Notes: generated by a model not told the origin, from the sequence alone. A DNA stretch of 34,503 nucleotides from an uncultured Prevotella sp. (GCA_946614435.1 CAMOGW010000020.1:1-34503), one strand, 5' to 3'. Positions 6,518 through 14,810 are shown, numbered from the stretch's first letter. A program made the numbers and translations.

Positions 6518-8275
6518 TCATCTGCGTCCTGGCATATTGCCGCCACCCATGCCGCCACCCATGCCGCCGCCCATGCCCGACGAGCCATACTGCTGTGCGC
6601 TGACGGTTGTTGCCGACTCGCCTATGGTCAGGATGTACTTGTTTCCAGCCGACATGCCGCCAGCCGTGAAGAGCATGCTGCCACTGCTGTAGCTGGCAGG
6701 CAGAGTGAAGCTGACCAGCAGGGTCTCGCTCTCGGTGAAGAGTGCCGCTACGCTACCTTTCGACACGCTGCCCGAAGCCGTCACATAGCCTTGAGTGGAG
6801 TTGCTGTTGCCGGGCGTGGAGTTTCCCCCGCCAATGGCAAAGAGGTTGCCTCCCGTGAAATAGGCAGTGTAGCCGCCTTCTTCATTGGTATCGATGCCGC
6901 ATTCGGGCGAACGCGATCCGTAGGCAACGGTGTTGCCGCCTTGCAGGTACAGATTGCCATTGGTGTCTATGCCGTCGTTGCCCGTGCTGTAGGCATACAC
7001 CGTACCGCCCTGAATGTAGAGGTGGCTGGCTGTGTTGATGGCATCGTCGGAGGCATAAGCCTGCACACTGCCACCCGTGACGGTCATCACGCTTTTGCTC
7101 TCAATGCCCTCAGAGCCGTCGCCGCCAGTAGTGCGCACCTTCAGCACGCCACCGCTCACCACTATATCGCCGTCGGCCTTCACGCCCTTCGACTTGGAGT
7201 CGAGCGAGCTGCTGTACTTATAGGTAGAGCCAGTTGTGATGACAGCCGTTGTGCCGCCATAGAAGCGAGCCTGCTGATCCACGCTGATGCCCTTGCCGCC
7301 TTTTCCTGTGTTCTTGAGGTAGAGGGCTCCCCCGGTAATGGTGAAGGTGGAGTCGGCTTTCACGCATGACGAGCCTGCAATGTCGGCCTCATCACTGTCA
7401 TATACTGACGAGCCTGTCACAATGGCTGTGGTACGGCCACCGCTGATAAGCACATGTCCGTCACTCGAAAGGCCCTTTGCCCCGTTGGCAGACACCTGCA
7501 CATTGACCACACCGCCATAGATGTTGAGCGCCTCGTCGCCCTTGATGCCGTTGCCAGCCGTGGTCTCCACATAGATATTGGTGTGAGGTCTGATCACCAC
7601 GTAGTCGCTGCTTCGGATGCCTGCCTTGTTGTTGCCATACACATTCAGCCGGCCACTGCCGCTGAAGATGAGCTGACCTTTGCTGAACAGGCAAGCTTTC
7701 GCCGTAGAGTAGTCGGTGCCATCAGTGAGTGTGTTCTCTGTGCCGTCGGCCAGCACAACGAACACACGCTTCTTGCCTTGAATGTTGATGGGCGCCCCTG
7801 AGGGGTTGGTGATTTGAGCACCGGCCAGACAAAGCTGGAACTTGCGATCGCTATAGACCGTCAGCGATCCGTTGCTGGTGGAGCCGCTCACCGTGTAGGC
7901 CACAGTGTCGCTTACAGTAGAATTCACCACCACGTGAGCCCCCGTTGCCGTAACGGTAAGGTCGGTATCGTTCACATCACCGTCCCACGTCGCTCCACTT
8001 TCAGTAAAGACTATGTTCACGGTCTTGGTGAACGTAGTGTTCTCCACGTAGTCCTCGTCGTCGGCAGGAATCGTTTCCTGCTCAGTGAAGGCCGACGTGT
8101 CAAGCGACACATCGAACGCATCGACATCGCTGTCGAAGCTCACAGCAGTTGCCGTTGCGGTAGTCTGTTGTGCCTCAGTGATTGAAGCCACGCTGTCTTC
8201 TTCAGACGAACAACCTTGTAAAAGGGAAAAAGATGCAAGTAGCATCGTGTAGCATAATACCTTTTTCATCATCAT
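6518..8275 (-). CDS. Cthe_2159-like carbohydrate-binding lipoprotein
   Basis: A 585-residue predicted lipoprotein. The signal peptide ends in LLQGC with Cys about 22, and the mature part begins with a Ser/Glu/Asp-rich stretch. From about residue 60 the protein is a long run of beta-helix-like rungs (for example DGDIVVSGG, GSVQAYASDDAIN and YAYSTGNDGIDTNG). These fit the PF14262 / Cthe_2159 family, which includes a calcium-containing beta-helix that binds acidic plant polysaccharides. The C-terminus is a Gly/Met repeat (GGGMGGGMGGGMGGGN) encoded by a 12-bp tandem repeat at about 6540-6577. Three consecutive Met codons leave the exact start uncertain by two residues. Its own promoter (8301-8332) and a downstream terminator make it a single-gene unit. 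Function beyond surface binding is not visible. Confidence 0.82.
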   Translation of the reverse strand: MMMKKVLCYTMLLASFSLLQGCSSEEDSVASITEAQQTTATATAVSFDSDVDAFDVSLDTSAFTEQETIPADDEDYVENTTFTKTVNIVFTESGATWDGDVNDTDLTVTATGAHVVVNSTVSDTVAYTVSGSTSNGSLTVYSDRKFQLCLAGAQITNPSGAPINIQGKKRVFVVLADGTENTLTDGTDYSTAKACLFSKGQLIFSGSGRLNVYGNNKAGIRSSDYVVIRPHTNIYVETTAGNGIKGDEALNIYGGVVNVQVSANGAKGLSSDGHVLISGGRTTAIVTGSSVYDSDEADIAGSSCVKADSTFTITGGALYLKNTGKGGKGISVDQQARFYGGTTAVITTGSTYKYSSSLDSKSKGVKADGDIVVSGGVLKVRTTGGDGSEGIESKSVMTVTGGSVQAYASDDAINTASHLYIQGGTVYAYSTGNDGIDTNGNLYLQGGNTVAYGSRSPECGIDTNEEGGYTAYFTGGNLFAIGGGNSTPGNSNSTQGYVTASGSVSKGSVAALFTESETLLVSFTLPASYSSGSMLFTAGGMSAGNKYILTIGESATTVSAQQYGSSGMGGGMGGGMGGGNMPGRR

Positions 8276-8300
8276 TCATTTTTTAGTGAATCATCGAGAG

Positions 8301-8332
8301 CAAAGGTATGGAAAATGAAAAAACGGGGCAAA
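8301..8332 (-). promoter_or_regulatory. Bacteroidetes-type promoter of the 6518-8275 gene
   Basis: On the minus strand TACCTTTG (8301-8308) matches the -7 consensus TAnnTTTG. TTTG (8329-8332) lies 20 bp upstream as the -33 element. The -33 element lies inside the stem of the terminator of the preceding gene, so the two signals share sequence. Confidence 0.75.
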
Positions 8333-8356
8333 TTCGTTCAACGAAAGCCCCGTTTT
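8320..8356 (-). terminator. Strong hairpin terminator of the repeat lipoprotein gene
   Basis: AAAACGGGGC (8320-8329) pairs perfectly with GCCCCGTTTT (8347-8356), and TTCGTT/AACGAA pair inside the loop. On the minus strand the stem ends in a T-run. It lies 12 bp after the stop of the 8369-9022 gene. Confidence 0.85.
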
Positions 8357-8368
8357 ATTCAGTAAAGC

Positions 8369-9022
8369 TTATTTCAGTCCAGCACCTTTCAGCAGTTTGT
8401 TGGCACCTTCATTCACTTTCTCGTTCACCTTGTTGGCACCCTCATTCACCTTGTCGGCAGCAGCCTGCTTGGCAGCATCCACCTTGTCCTGAGCGGCCTG
8501 CTTGGCAGCATCTACCTTGTCCTGAGCAGCCTGCTTGGCGGCATCCACCTGGTCCTGAGCGGCCTGCTTGGCGGCATCCACCTGATCGTTAGCATTCTGG
8601 ACAGCAGCATTGGCAGCATCCTCGGTAGTGCCTACCACGCTCTTCAGATTGTTAATGATGCTCTGGGCAGGAGTCTCCACCAGTGTGTTCACGGTTGCCG
8701 AAACAATCTCGTTGTCGCCTACGAGGCTCTTCACCTGCTCAGCGTTTTCCTTCAAGTAGTTCTGAACCTTCTCCAAATAAGCCTGAGCCTGCTCAGGATT
8801 GTTCTCCAACAGTTCAGCCACCTTAGCCTGTGCAGCGGTCAGCGCCTCCTGAAATTTGTTCACGTCGCCTGCAGCCAACTGTGCAGCCAGTTCGGTTGTG
8901 GCATCATTCAGGCTATCTGCAACTTCGGTTGCTTCAGCATTTTCACTCTGTGCGGCTTTGTTACCACACGATGCAAACGTCATGGCACATACAGCCATCG
9001 TCATTAAAAAAAGCTTTCTCAT
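8369..9022 (-). CDS. Lipoprotein with 11-residue amphipathic repeats
   Basis: A 217-residue predicted lipoprotein. The signal peptide MRKLFLMTMAVCAMTFASC has a lipobox with Cys19, followed by an acidic Ala-rich helix. Residues about 143-186 carry four tandem copies of AAQD(Q/K)VDAAKQ, followed by degenerate VNEGANK repeats. The 11-residue period is that of LEA- and apolipoprotein-like amphipathic helices, so a long surface helix lying along membrane or peptidoglycan is plausible. Start 9022 is chosen over the longer frame because a promoter -7 element lies at 9050-9057, which would make an upstream start untranscribed. The family is not recognised; function unknown. Confidence 0.8.
   Translation of the reverse strand: MRKLFLMTMAVCAMTFASCGNKAAQSENAEATEVADSLNDATTELAAQLAAGDVNKFQEALTAAQAKVAELLENNPEQAQAYLEKVQNYLKENAEQVKSLVGDNEIVSATVNTLVETPAQSIINNLKSVVGTTEDAANAAVQNANDQVDAAKQAAQDQVDAAKQAAQDKVDAAKQAAQDKVDAAKQAAADKVNEGANKVNEKVNEGANKLLKGAGLK
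8464..8595 (-). repeat. Four 33-bp tandem repeats inside the lipoprotein gene
   Basis: Units 8464-8496, 8497-8529, 8530-8562 and 8563-8595 are near-identical, in frame, and encode the 11-residue helix repeat. Their high identity at the DNA level suggests recent expansion and possible length variation between strains. Confidence 0.9.
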
Positions 9023-9049
9023 AATAATAATATGTTTTAAAAAACGGGG

Positions 9050-9082
9050 CAAATTTACGAAATAAAAGTTGAAATCCGCAAA
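9050..9082 (-). promoter_or_regulatory. Promoter of the repeat lipoprotein gene
   Basis: On the minus strand TAAATTTG (9050-9057) is the -7 element and TTTG (9079-9082) the -33 element, with a 21-bp spacer. It places the transcript start about 20 bp upstream of the ATG at 9022 and fixes the gene start. Confidence 0.7.
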
Positions 9083-9097
9083 AAATCTCAATAATCT

Positions 9098-9129
9098 TTT
9101 GGCCAATATAGATTAAATTACTATTTTTG
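9098..9129 (+). promoter_or_regulatory. Promoter of the ROK gene cluster
   Basis: TTTG (9098-9101) and TATTTTTG (9122-9129) with a 20-bp spacer fit the Bacteroidetes promoter consensus. The ATG of the first ROK gene is at 9171. This may be the main promoter for ROK1-ROK2-menI-menF-menD, which run in the same direction with gaps of 0-65 bp. Confidence 0.7.
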
Positions 9130-9170
9130 TCCCACCTATAGATTCTACATAGCCCAAAGCGAAAGAGAGT

Positions 9171-10151
9171 ATGATTAATAGTATTATTAAAACTAAAGTA
9201 GTAGGAATAGACATCGGAGTTAAGGCCACTTCTTATGCCATCGTCGATGTCAGGGGGAATATTATTGACATGGAATGCTTCCCCACGGCAGACTATATCA
9301 ACATTAATTTATTCATATCTTCACTTTGTGACCGTATTCTCAAAATGATTGAGAAGAACGGCAAGTATGAGGAGATACGCTCGATGGGCGTAAGTGCCCC
9401 CAATGCCAACTATTATACCGGCAACATCGTAAATTCTGGCAATCTGCCTTGGAAAGGCGAGATTCCGATATCAGCCATGATTCGCGACCGCTTGGGGCTG
9501 GCTGTCGCCGTAGCCAATGAGGCCCACGCCAGAGCGCTGGCTGAGGTCACTTACGGTTGCGCCCACGGCATCAAGGACTTCGTGTTCATCTCACTGGGAC
9601 ACGGATTTGGCAGTTGCATGTTCTCCAACGGCCATGTCCACTTAGGCAACATAGGCTTTGCTGGAGAGATTGGTCATTGCAGCATCTATCCCAAAGGACG
9701 CGAGTGTACCTGCGGCGGTCGTGGCTGTCTGGAGGCATACTGCGCTGCAAGCGGTATTGTGAAGACAGCCCACGAGGTGATGGACGAGAGCGACAAGCCT
9801 TCGCTGATGCGCGACTGCACAGAACTCACGCCGAAGTTCATCACCGAATGTTGCGACCAAGGCGACGAACTGGCTATTGAGGTCTATCGCCGTACAGGCT
9901 TCGTCTTGGGACTCGGATTAGCCAACTATGCATCGGTGTTCGACCCCGAGGCCATCATCCTTGCCGGAGGCATCTCGAAAGCAGGGAAATGGCTGTTGGA
10001 GCCAACAAACGAATCGTTTGAACAACACGTATTCCACAACATAGAGAACAAGGTGAAGTTCATGTACTCCTCGCTCAACGACGACGAGCGCAACGTGCTG
10101 GGTGCAAGTGCTATGGCCTGGAGTGTCAAGGAATACTCGCTGTTCAAGTAG
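9171..10151 (+). CDS. ROK family sugar kinase-like protein 1
   Basis: A 326-residue ROK-family protein with no N-terminal DNA-binding domain, so a sugar kinase type rather than a NagC-type repressor. Visible features are the phosphate-loop DIG (14-16), GHGFG (143-147), and the ROK zinc site with H169 and the cysteine cluster ECTCGGRGC (C179, C181, C186) followed by LEAY. At the position where ROK kinases carry the catalytic base in an N-D-A motif, this protein has N116-E117-A118, so the Asp is replaced by Glu. Its tandem paralog keeps N-D-A. Substrate cannot be told from sequence; hexoses or N-acetyl sugars are usual. The promoter lies at 9098-9129. Confidence 0.9.
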   Translation: MINSIIKTKVVGIDIGVKATSYAIVDVRGNIIDMECFPTADYININLFISSLCDRILKMIEKNGKYEEIRSMGVSAPNANYYTGNIVNSGNLPWKGEIPISAMIRDRLGLAVAVANEAHARALAEVTYGCAHGIKDFVFISLGHGFGSCMFSNGHVHLGNIGFAGEIGHCSIYPKGRECTCGGRGCLEAYCAASGIVKTAHEVMDESDKPSLMRDCTELTPKFITECCDQGDELAIEVYRRTGFVLGLGLANYASVFDPEAIILAGGISKAGKWLLEPTNESFEQHVFHNIENKVKFMYSSLNDDERNVLGASAMAWSVKEYSLFK

Positions 10152-10214
10152 AGAGAGAACACATCTTCCACATATTTTTATATAACATAATAAGCTGAAA
10201 TACCATAACAAGTC

Positions 10215-11192
10215 ATGGAACAGAATATAAAAAACCGGGTGGTGGGTGTAGATATCAGCGTGAAGCGCACTACTTTTGCCATCGTTGATATTCGCGGCAA
10301 CATCCTGGCTCGCGACCACTTCCCTACCAATGACTATCCTAACGTGAACGACTTTGTCACGACCCTGACCGAGAAGATTGTCATGCTCACCGAGGAGAAT
10401 GGCGGCTACGACAAGATTCGCTCCATTGGCGTGAGCGCACCAAGTGCCAATTTCCTGACTGGCTGCATTGAGAATGCGCCCAACCTGCCGTGGAGAGGCA
10501 TCATACCCTTGGCAGCCATGCTGCGCGACCGTATGGGCATTGCCGTGGCCTTGGCCAACGACGCACATGTGACGGCGCTGGGAGAACACACATACGGCAG
10601 TGCGCATGGCATGAAGAACTTCATCGTCATCACACTGGGTCACGGCATCGGCAGCTGTATCTTCTCCAATGGTGAGGTACATTTCGGTGTCAACGGATTC
10701 GCTGGTGAGATAGGCCACACCTGCGTCAAGCACAACGGACGCGAATGCGGATGCGGACGCAAAGGCTGTATGGAAGCCTACTGTGCCGAGAAGGGCATCA
10801 TCGCCACAGCCAACGAACTGATGGCAGCATCCGACAAGCCTTCGCTGATGCGCTCGCTCAGCGAGTTGAGCCCGAAGACCATCGTTGACTGTTGCGAACA
10901 GGGCGACGAAATGGCAATCGAGGTATTCAAAATCACAGGCGAGATACTGGGCATCACGACGGCTGCCTATGCCACGCTCATCAATCCCGAAGCCATCATC
11001 TTCACAGGTGGCATTGCCAATGCCGGGCACTGGCTGTTCAATCCTTTGGAAGAGGCTTTCAATGCCCACGTATTCCGCAACATCAGAGGTCATGTCAAAC
11101 TGCAGCGCTCCACCATCGACGACCGTGAGCGCGACGTGATGGGAGCCAGCGCCCTGGCTTGGGGCATCAAGGAGTACTCGCTGTTTAAATAG
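10215..11192 (+). CDS. ROK family sugar kinase-like protein 2
   Basis: A 325-residue paralog of the preceding gene, 63 bp downstream; both proteins end in EYSLFK. It has the ROK zinc site (H168, C178, C180, C185 in ECGCGRKGC), LGHGIGS and the canonical catalytic N115-D116-A. The N-terminal phosphate motif reads VDISVKRT, with Ser15 where ROK1 and most family members have Gly (DxG). The two paralogs thus each deviate at a different active-site motif. Sugar kinase is the family expectation; substrate unknown. The last codons are partly duplicated just downstream. Confidence 0.9.
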   Translation: MEQNIKNRVVGVDISVKRTTFAIVDIRGNILARDHFPTNDYPNVNDFVTTLTEKIVMLTEENGGYDKIRSIGVSAPSANFLTGCIENAPNLPWRGIIPLAAMLRDRMGIAVALANDAHVTALGEHTYGSAHGMKNFIVITLGHGIGSCIFSNGEVHFGVNGFAGEIGHTCVKHNGRECGCGRKGCMEAYCAEKGIIATANELMAASDKPSLMRSLSELSPKTIVDCCEQGDEMAIEVFKITGEILGITTAAYATLINPEAIIFTGGIANAGHWLFNPLEEAFNAHVFRNIRGHVKLQRSTIDDRERDVMGASALAWGIKEYSLFK

Positions 11193-11238
11193 TACTGAAC
11201 GAAATAAGGAGAACTCACTGTTTAAATGGTACTGAACT
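11171..11238 (+). repeat. 38-bp imperfect duplication of the ROK2 3' end
   Basis: The segment starting GGAGTACTCGCTG at 11171 recurs as GGAGAACTCACTG at 11209, with about 25 bp of close match beyond it (CTGTTTAAAT, TACTGAAC). The second copy fills most of the gap before menI and carries no gene. Confidence 0.8.
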
Positions 11239-11248
11239 AAAAAGAATA

Positions 11249-11665
11249 ATGAACGTAGAAAAGATTAATCAAATCATACAACAACGACCTAACATGAGTA
11301 CCGCCCTCGGGATGGAGTTTATCTCCACACCCGAGGACGATACGTGTATGGCCCGCATGAAAGTAGATGAGCGCAACCGGCAGCCCTTTGGCTATCTGAG
11401 CGGTGGAGCCTCGCTAGCACTGGCTGAGAATGTGGCAGGCGTAGGCTCAGCCTCCCTCTGTGAGGGTTGTACGTGCCTGGGGATTGAGGTGAGCGGCAGC
11501 CACATGAAGGCCGTAGCCGAAGGCGACACGGTGACGGCATTCGCCCGACTGCTGCACGGTGGTCACAAGTTGCACGTGTGGCAGGTTGACATCAAGGACA
11601 CCCAAGGCCAACTCATATCAAGTGTCAGAGTCACCAACTTCATTCTGCACCACAGTCAGCCATGA
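11249..11665 (+). CDS. menI: Hotdog-fold DHNA-CoA thioesterase (MenI-like)
   Basis: A 138-residue hotdog thioesterase of the PaaI/YdiI group. The active-site helix reads QPFGYLSGGASLALAE (45-60), with the expected catalytic glutamate at E60. This matches the GxxxGGAS...LAE pattern of 1,4-dihydroxy-2-naphthoyl-CoA hydrolases. Its stop overlaps the menF start by 4 bases (ATGA at 11662-11665), so translation of the two is probably coupled. That context makes menaquinone synthesis by far the likeliest role; otherwise it would be called a general acyl-CoA thioesterase. Confidence 0.85.
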   Translation: MNVEKINQIIQQRPNMSTALGMEFISTPEDDTCMARMKVDERNRQPFGYLSGGASLALAENVAGVGSASLCEGCTCLGIEVSGSHMKAVAEGDTVTAFARLLHGGHKLHVWQVDIKDTQGQLISSVRVTNFILHHSQP

Positions 11666-12705
11666 ACCGTTGTTTCGCACTTTACCGTCTCCCGTTTGCA
11701 CAGACCTACACCGAGGTGGTGCAGACCGAGGGCCATGTCAAGCAGTTTGATTCCTGCACAGCGCTCAACGGGCGCAGCGGCTTTGTAGTGGCTCCGTTTC
11801 AAGTCTCGCCCAGCTGCCCCATCCTGCTCATCCGGCCCGACCACATCAGCGAGCATCCCATCGAGGAGGTTGCGACCGTGGAGGAAGCCGTCAGCAGTTT
11901 CCAGCTCCACAGAGACCGCTATGCCACCGATTTCGCCGCCTTCCACGCTCAGCTGGAGGCTGGCACTTTCAGGAAGATTGTCCTGGCACGCAGCGCCACG
12001 CTCAGTCCCAACCGCCCGATTGACCCCAAGCGTCTCTTCATGCTGGCTTGTCGGCGCTACCCGCGTCTGTTCGTTGCGCTCGTAGCCTTGCCAAACGGTC
12101 ACTACTGGCTCACCGCCACTCCCGAGATTCTGCTGGAGGGCATCGGCTCCGATTGGCGCACCATCGCACTGGCCGGCACCATGCAGCTGCAAGACGACGA
12201 GCTGCAAGGCGAAGGCGAGACCATGCGCTGGTCAACAAAGAACATTCAGGAACAGCACTACGTGGCAACCTACATAGCCGACACCCTGAGCCGCATGCGC
12301 CTCAGCTTTCACGAAGAGGGGCCGCGCACCGTCAGGGCTGCCAATTTGGTGCATCTGCGCAGCGACTTCACCTTCACGCTACCCGATGCGTCGCGCATCG
12401 GCGATCTGCTCCATGCGCTCCACCCCACCCCGGCTGTCTGTGGCCTGCCGCGTGAGGACACGTTCCGCTTCATCAACACCCATGAGCACACCGACCGCCA
12501 GTACTACAGCGGATTCATGGGTCCCATGAACCTACACTCGCCTCTCTCCACCCACCTCTACGTCTCCCTGCGCTGCATGCAAATATGTCCCGATGCCTAC
12601 CGTCTCTTTGCAGGCGGCGGATTGCTGAAGGACAGCAACGAGGAGTCGGAATGGCAGGAGACCGAAGCCAAGATGCAGACGATGAAATCCCTCTTAGGAA
12701 TTTAG
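11662..12705 (+). CDS. menF: Isochorismate synthase (MenF)
   Basis: Converts chorismate to isochorismate, the entry step to menaquinone. The 347-residue chorismate-binding enzyme shows FRKIVLAR (103-110) with the general-base lysine K105. Further along are LTATPEILLEG, LAGTMQL, the LHPTPAVCGLP segment, RQYYSGFMGP, and the C-terminal FAGGGLLKDSNEESEW magnesium/chorismate site. It is shorter than E. coli MenF (about 430), as is common in Bacteroidetes, because the N-terminal part is reduced. It overlaps menI by 4 bp and is followed by menD after 44 bp. Confidence 0.94.
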   Translation: MNRCFALYRLPFAQTYTEVVQTEGHVKQFDSCTALNGRSGFVVAPFQVSPSCPILLIRPDHISEHPIEEVATVEEAVSSFQLHRDRYATDFAAFHAQLEAGTFRKIVLARSATLSPNRPIDPKRLFMLACRRYPRLFVALVALPNGHYWLTATPEILLEGIGSDWRTIALAGTMQLQDDELQGEGETMRWSTKNIQEQHYVATYIADTLSRMRLSFHEEGPRTVRAANLVHLRSDFTFTLPDASRIGDLLHALHPTPAVCGLPREDTFRFINTHEHTDRQYYSGFMGPMNLHSPLSTHLYVSLRCMQICPDAYRLFAGGGLLKDSNEESEWQETEAKMQTMKSLLGI

Positions 12706-12749
12706 GGTCATCCCTCTCACCACTCACCTCTCACCTCTCACCTCCCACC

Positions 12750-14282
12750 ATGTATTCAAATAAAGAAAACGTCAATATCCTGACTGCCCTGCTCGTGGCT
12801 CATGGCATTCGTCATGCCGTGGTATGTCCGGGTAGTCGCAATGCCCCCATTGTTCACAATCTGAACGAGTGTCCCTCTATCACGTGCCATGCTGTCACCG
12901 ACGAGCGTTCGGCTGGCTTCTATGCCCTCGGCATGACGCAGATGTTGCAGCAGCCCGTAGTGGTCTGTGTCACCAGCGGCACGGCCCTGCTCAACGTGGT
13001 GCCTGCCGTAGCCGAAGCCTACTATCAGCATCGCCCGCTCGTAGTGGTGTCAGCCGACCGCCCTGCGGCATGGATTGACCAGCTCGACGGCCAGACACTG
13101 CCGCAGCCCGACGCCCTGGGGCGTTTCGTCAGCAAGGCTGTCACCCTGCCCGAGCCCCACGATGCCACCGAGCGCTGGCACTGCAACCGACTCGTGAACG
13201 AGGCACTGCTCAAGAAGGACGGCCCCGTACACATCAACGTGCCCATCAGTGAGCCGCTGTTCGACTTCACCACCGAGGCACTGCCGCAGGAGCGCCGCAT
13301 TGAGTGGCAGCAGGCCGACGTGTCGGCTGTCATGCTCAACCACATCGCCCACATGTTCCGCCAGGCCGAGCGCCCCATGCTCATCAGCGGACAGCCCATG
13401 AACCCGGGCATGGACGAGGCCGTCTGCTTGATAGGCGACGACGAGCGCTACGTGCCCGACTTCGTGCTCTACACAGGCGGCTCCATCGTGAGCAAGCGGC
13501 TGAAGCACTTCCTGCGCAAAGCCAAACAGACGTGGATTGTCAACCCCACAGGCGAGGTCAACGACACGTTCATGAATCTGACCAATGTGATTCAGGGAGA
13601 CGGCGAGATGGTGGCCGACTACATTCGCTTCATGCTCGAGCAAGAGCCCCATCCCTTCGTCATGCTGTGGCAGGAGTTGTTGCAGCGCGTGCAGCAACAT
13701 GCACGCCAGTTCGAGCCCACCTTCTCAAACATGGCTGCCGTGAAATACTTTGAACAGCAGGCCGCCCCCGGCTATCGGCACTATGCCAACAGCACCGCCA
13801 TCCGACTGGCCAACATCTATGCCCGCGAGACGGTGTACTGCAATCGGGGCGTCAACGGTATCGAAGGCTCGCTCTCCACGGCAGCCGGATTCTCGCTCGT
13901 GGCCGACCGTCCCGTCTATTGCATCACGGGCGACCTGAGCTTCTTCTACGATCAGAACGCCCTCTGGAACAGCGAGCTCGACGGGCGACTGCGCATCCTG
14001 CTGCTCAACAACGGTCGAGGCGGCATCTTCAATCTGCTGAAGGGACTGGAAAAGAGCCCGGCCCGCGACCGACTCGTAGCCGCTGAGCACAAGACCGTTG
14101 CTGCCGGTATCTGCATGGAGAACGACATCTACTATCAGCCTGCGTCAAACATGGACGAACTGAGACAAGGCATCCAGCTCCTGCTCACTGCCGAGCTGTC
14201 GCGCCCCATGATACTCGAAGTGCTCACCAGTCATCAGGCCGATGAGCACAACTACAGAGCTTACTACGACAGTCTCTCTTAA
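12750..14282 (+). CDS. menD: SEPHCHC synthase (MenD)
   Basis: This thiamine-diphosphate enzyme adds 2-oxoglutarate to isochorismate. It has 510 residues. The N-terminal VCPGSRNAP (25-33) and catalytic E52 in TDERSAGFYALG are clear. The C-terminal ThDP/Mg site GDLSFFYDQNALWN begins at about 394, with the closing NNGRGG near 420. The start MYSNKENVN at 12750 is preferred because upstream frame extension runs through menF in another frame. The 44-bp menF-menD gap is a C/T-rich tandem repeat (CACCTCTCAC-like) with no Shine-Dalgarno. menB, which normally follows menD in Bacteroidetes, is absent; a convergent cupin gene follows after 17 bp. Confidence 0.94.
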   Translation: MYSNKENVNILTALLVAHGIRHAVVCPGSRNAPIVHNLNECPSITCHAVTDERSAGFYALGMTQMLQQPVVVCVTSGTALLNVVPAVAEAYYQHRPLVVVSADRPAAWIDQLDGQTLPQPDALGRFVSKAVTLPEPHDATERWHCNRLVNEALLKKDGPVHINVPISEPLFDFTTEALPQERRIEWQQADVSAVMLNHIAHMFRQAERPMLISGQPMNPGMDEAVCLIGDDERYVPDFVLYTGGSIVSKRLKHFLRKAKQTWIVNPTGEVNDTFMNLTNVIQGDGEMVADYIRFMLEQEPHPFVMLWQELLQRVQQHARQFEPTFSNMAAVKYFEQQAAPGYRHYANSTAIRLANIYARETVYCNRGVNGIEGSLSTAAGFSLVADRPVYCITGDLSFFYDQNALWNSELDGRLRILLLNNGRGGIFNLLKGLEKSPARDRLVAAEHKTVAAGICMENDIYYQPASNMDELRQGIQLLLTAELSRPMILEVLTSHQADEHNYRAYYDSLS

Positions 14283-14299
14283 AGCTTTTGAGACCGGGC

Positions 14300-14770
14300 C
14301 TACTCCAGGGGAATCTCAGGATGCTGCACAGCCAGGGGCAGCCCTTTCTGTGAGAGATAGAACATGTAGAGGATGACGGGCTTGTTGCCTCGGTTCTCGC
14401 CGTGGTGTATGGTGTTCACCATCTCTACAACGGGCTCGCCCTCATGCACAACCTTCTCCTTACCGTCCTGTCCGATGATGGTCAGTTCGCCCTGCACCAG
14501 GATGCCGTAGTTCATCACGGGATGATGGTGCCAGCCCAGCTTCTTTCCGGCAGGGAACACATACTTCATAGCCACCAGCTCTGGCCGTCCTTGCAGATAG
14601 TCGGGCAGCTCCACGCCGTCCCAACTCTGGCTGGTGCGTATCAGCTCGGCTGACACTACTTCTTCCTGCACCTGATTGTCACTATCTGTATTAGCTTTCT
14701 TGCAGCTGCTCAGCATAGTCATGCCGCATACGAGGGTGGCGGCAAACGCCCATTTCATCATTCTTTTCAT
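14300..14770 (-). CDS. Cupin-domain lipoprotein
   Basis: A 156-residue predicted lipoprotein (lipobox LSSC, Cys23) with a single cupin barrel. The first metal motif is GWHHHPVMNYGILVQGE (H81-H83 region) and the second lies around IHHGENRGNKP (H122/H123). This resembles small cupins annotated as quercetin-dioxygenase-like or anti-sigma ChrR-like, but the substrate is not evident. It is convergent with menD and begins just beyond dispersed repeat copy A. I see no clear TAnnTTTG promoter in the 40 bp upstream, so the repeat may supply or separate regulatory signals. Confidence 0.85.
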   Translation of the reverse strand: MKRMMKWAFAATLVCGMTMLSSCKKANTDSDNQVQEEVVSAELIRTSQSWDGVELPDYLQGRPELVAMKYVFPAGKKLGWHHHPVMNYGILVQGELTIIGQDGKEKVVHEGEPVVEMVNTIHHGENRGNKPVILYMFYLSQKGLPLAVQHPEIPLE

Positions 14771-14810
14771 GTCTCTTGTTTGTTTTAATTATTTTTTGGG
14801 GTTATCGAAA

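Noticed and set aside
9918..11093. Minus-strand reading frame of 391 codons
   Set aside because: It is antisense to both ROK genes and shows no recognisable domain; high GC at third positions explains the open frame.
12585..12749. N-terminal extension of menD into menF
   Set aside because: The extension overlaps menF out of frame and precedes the conserved MenD N-terminus.
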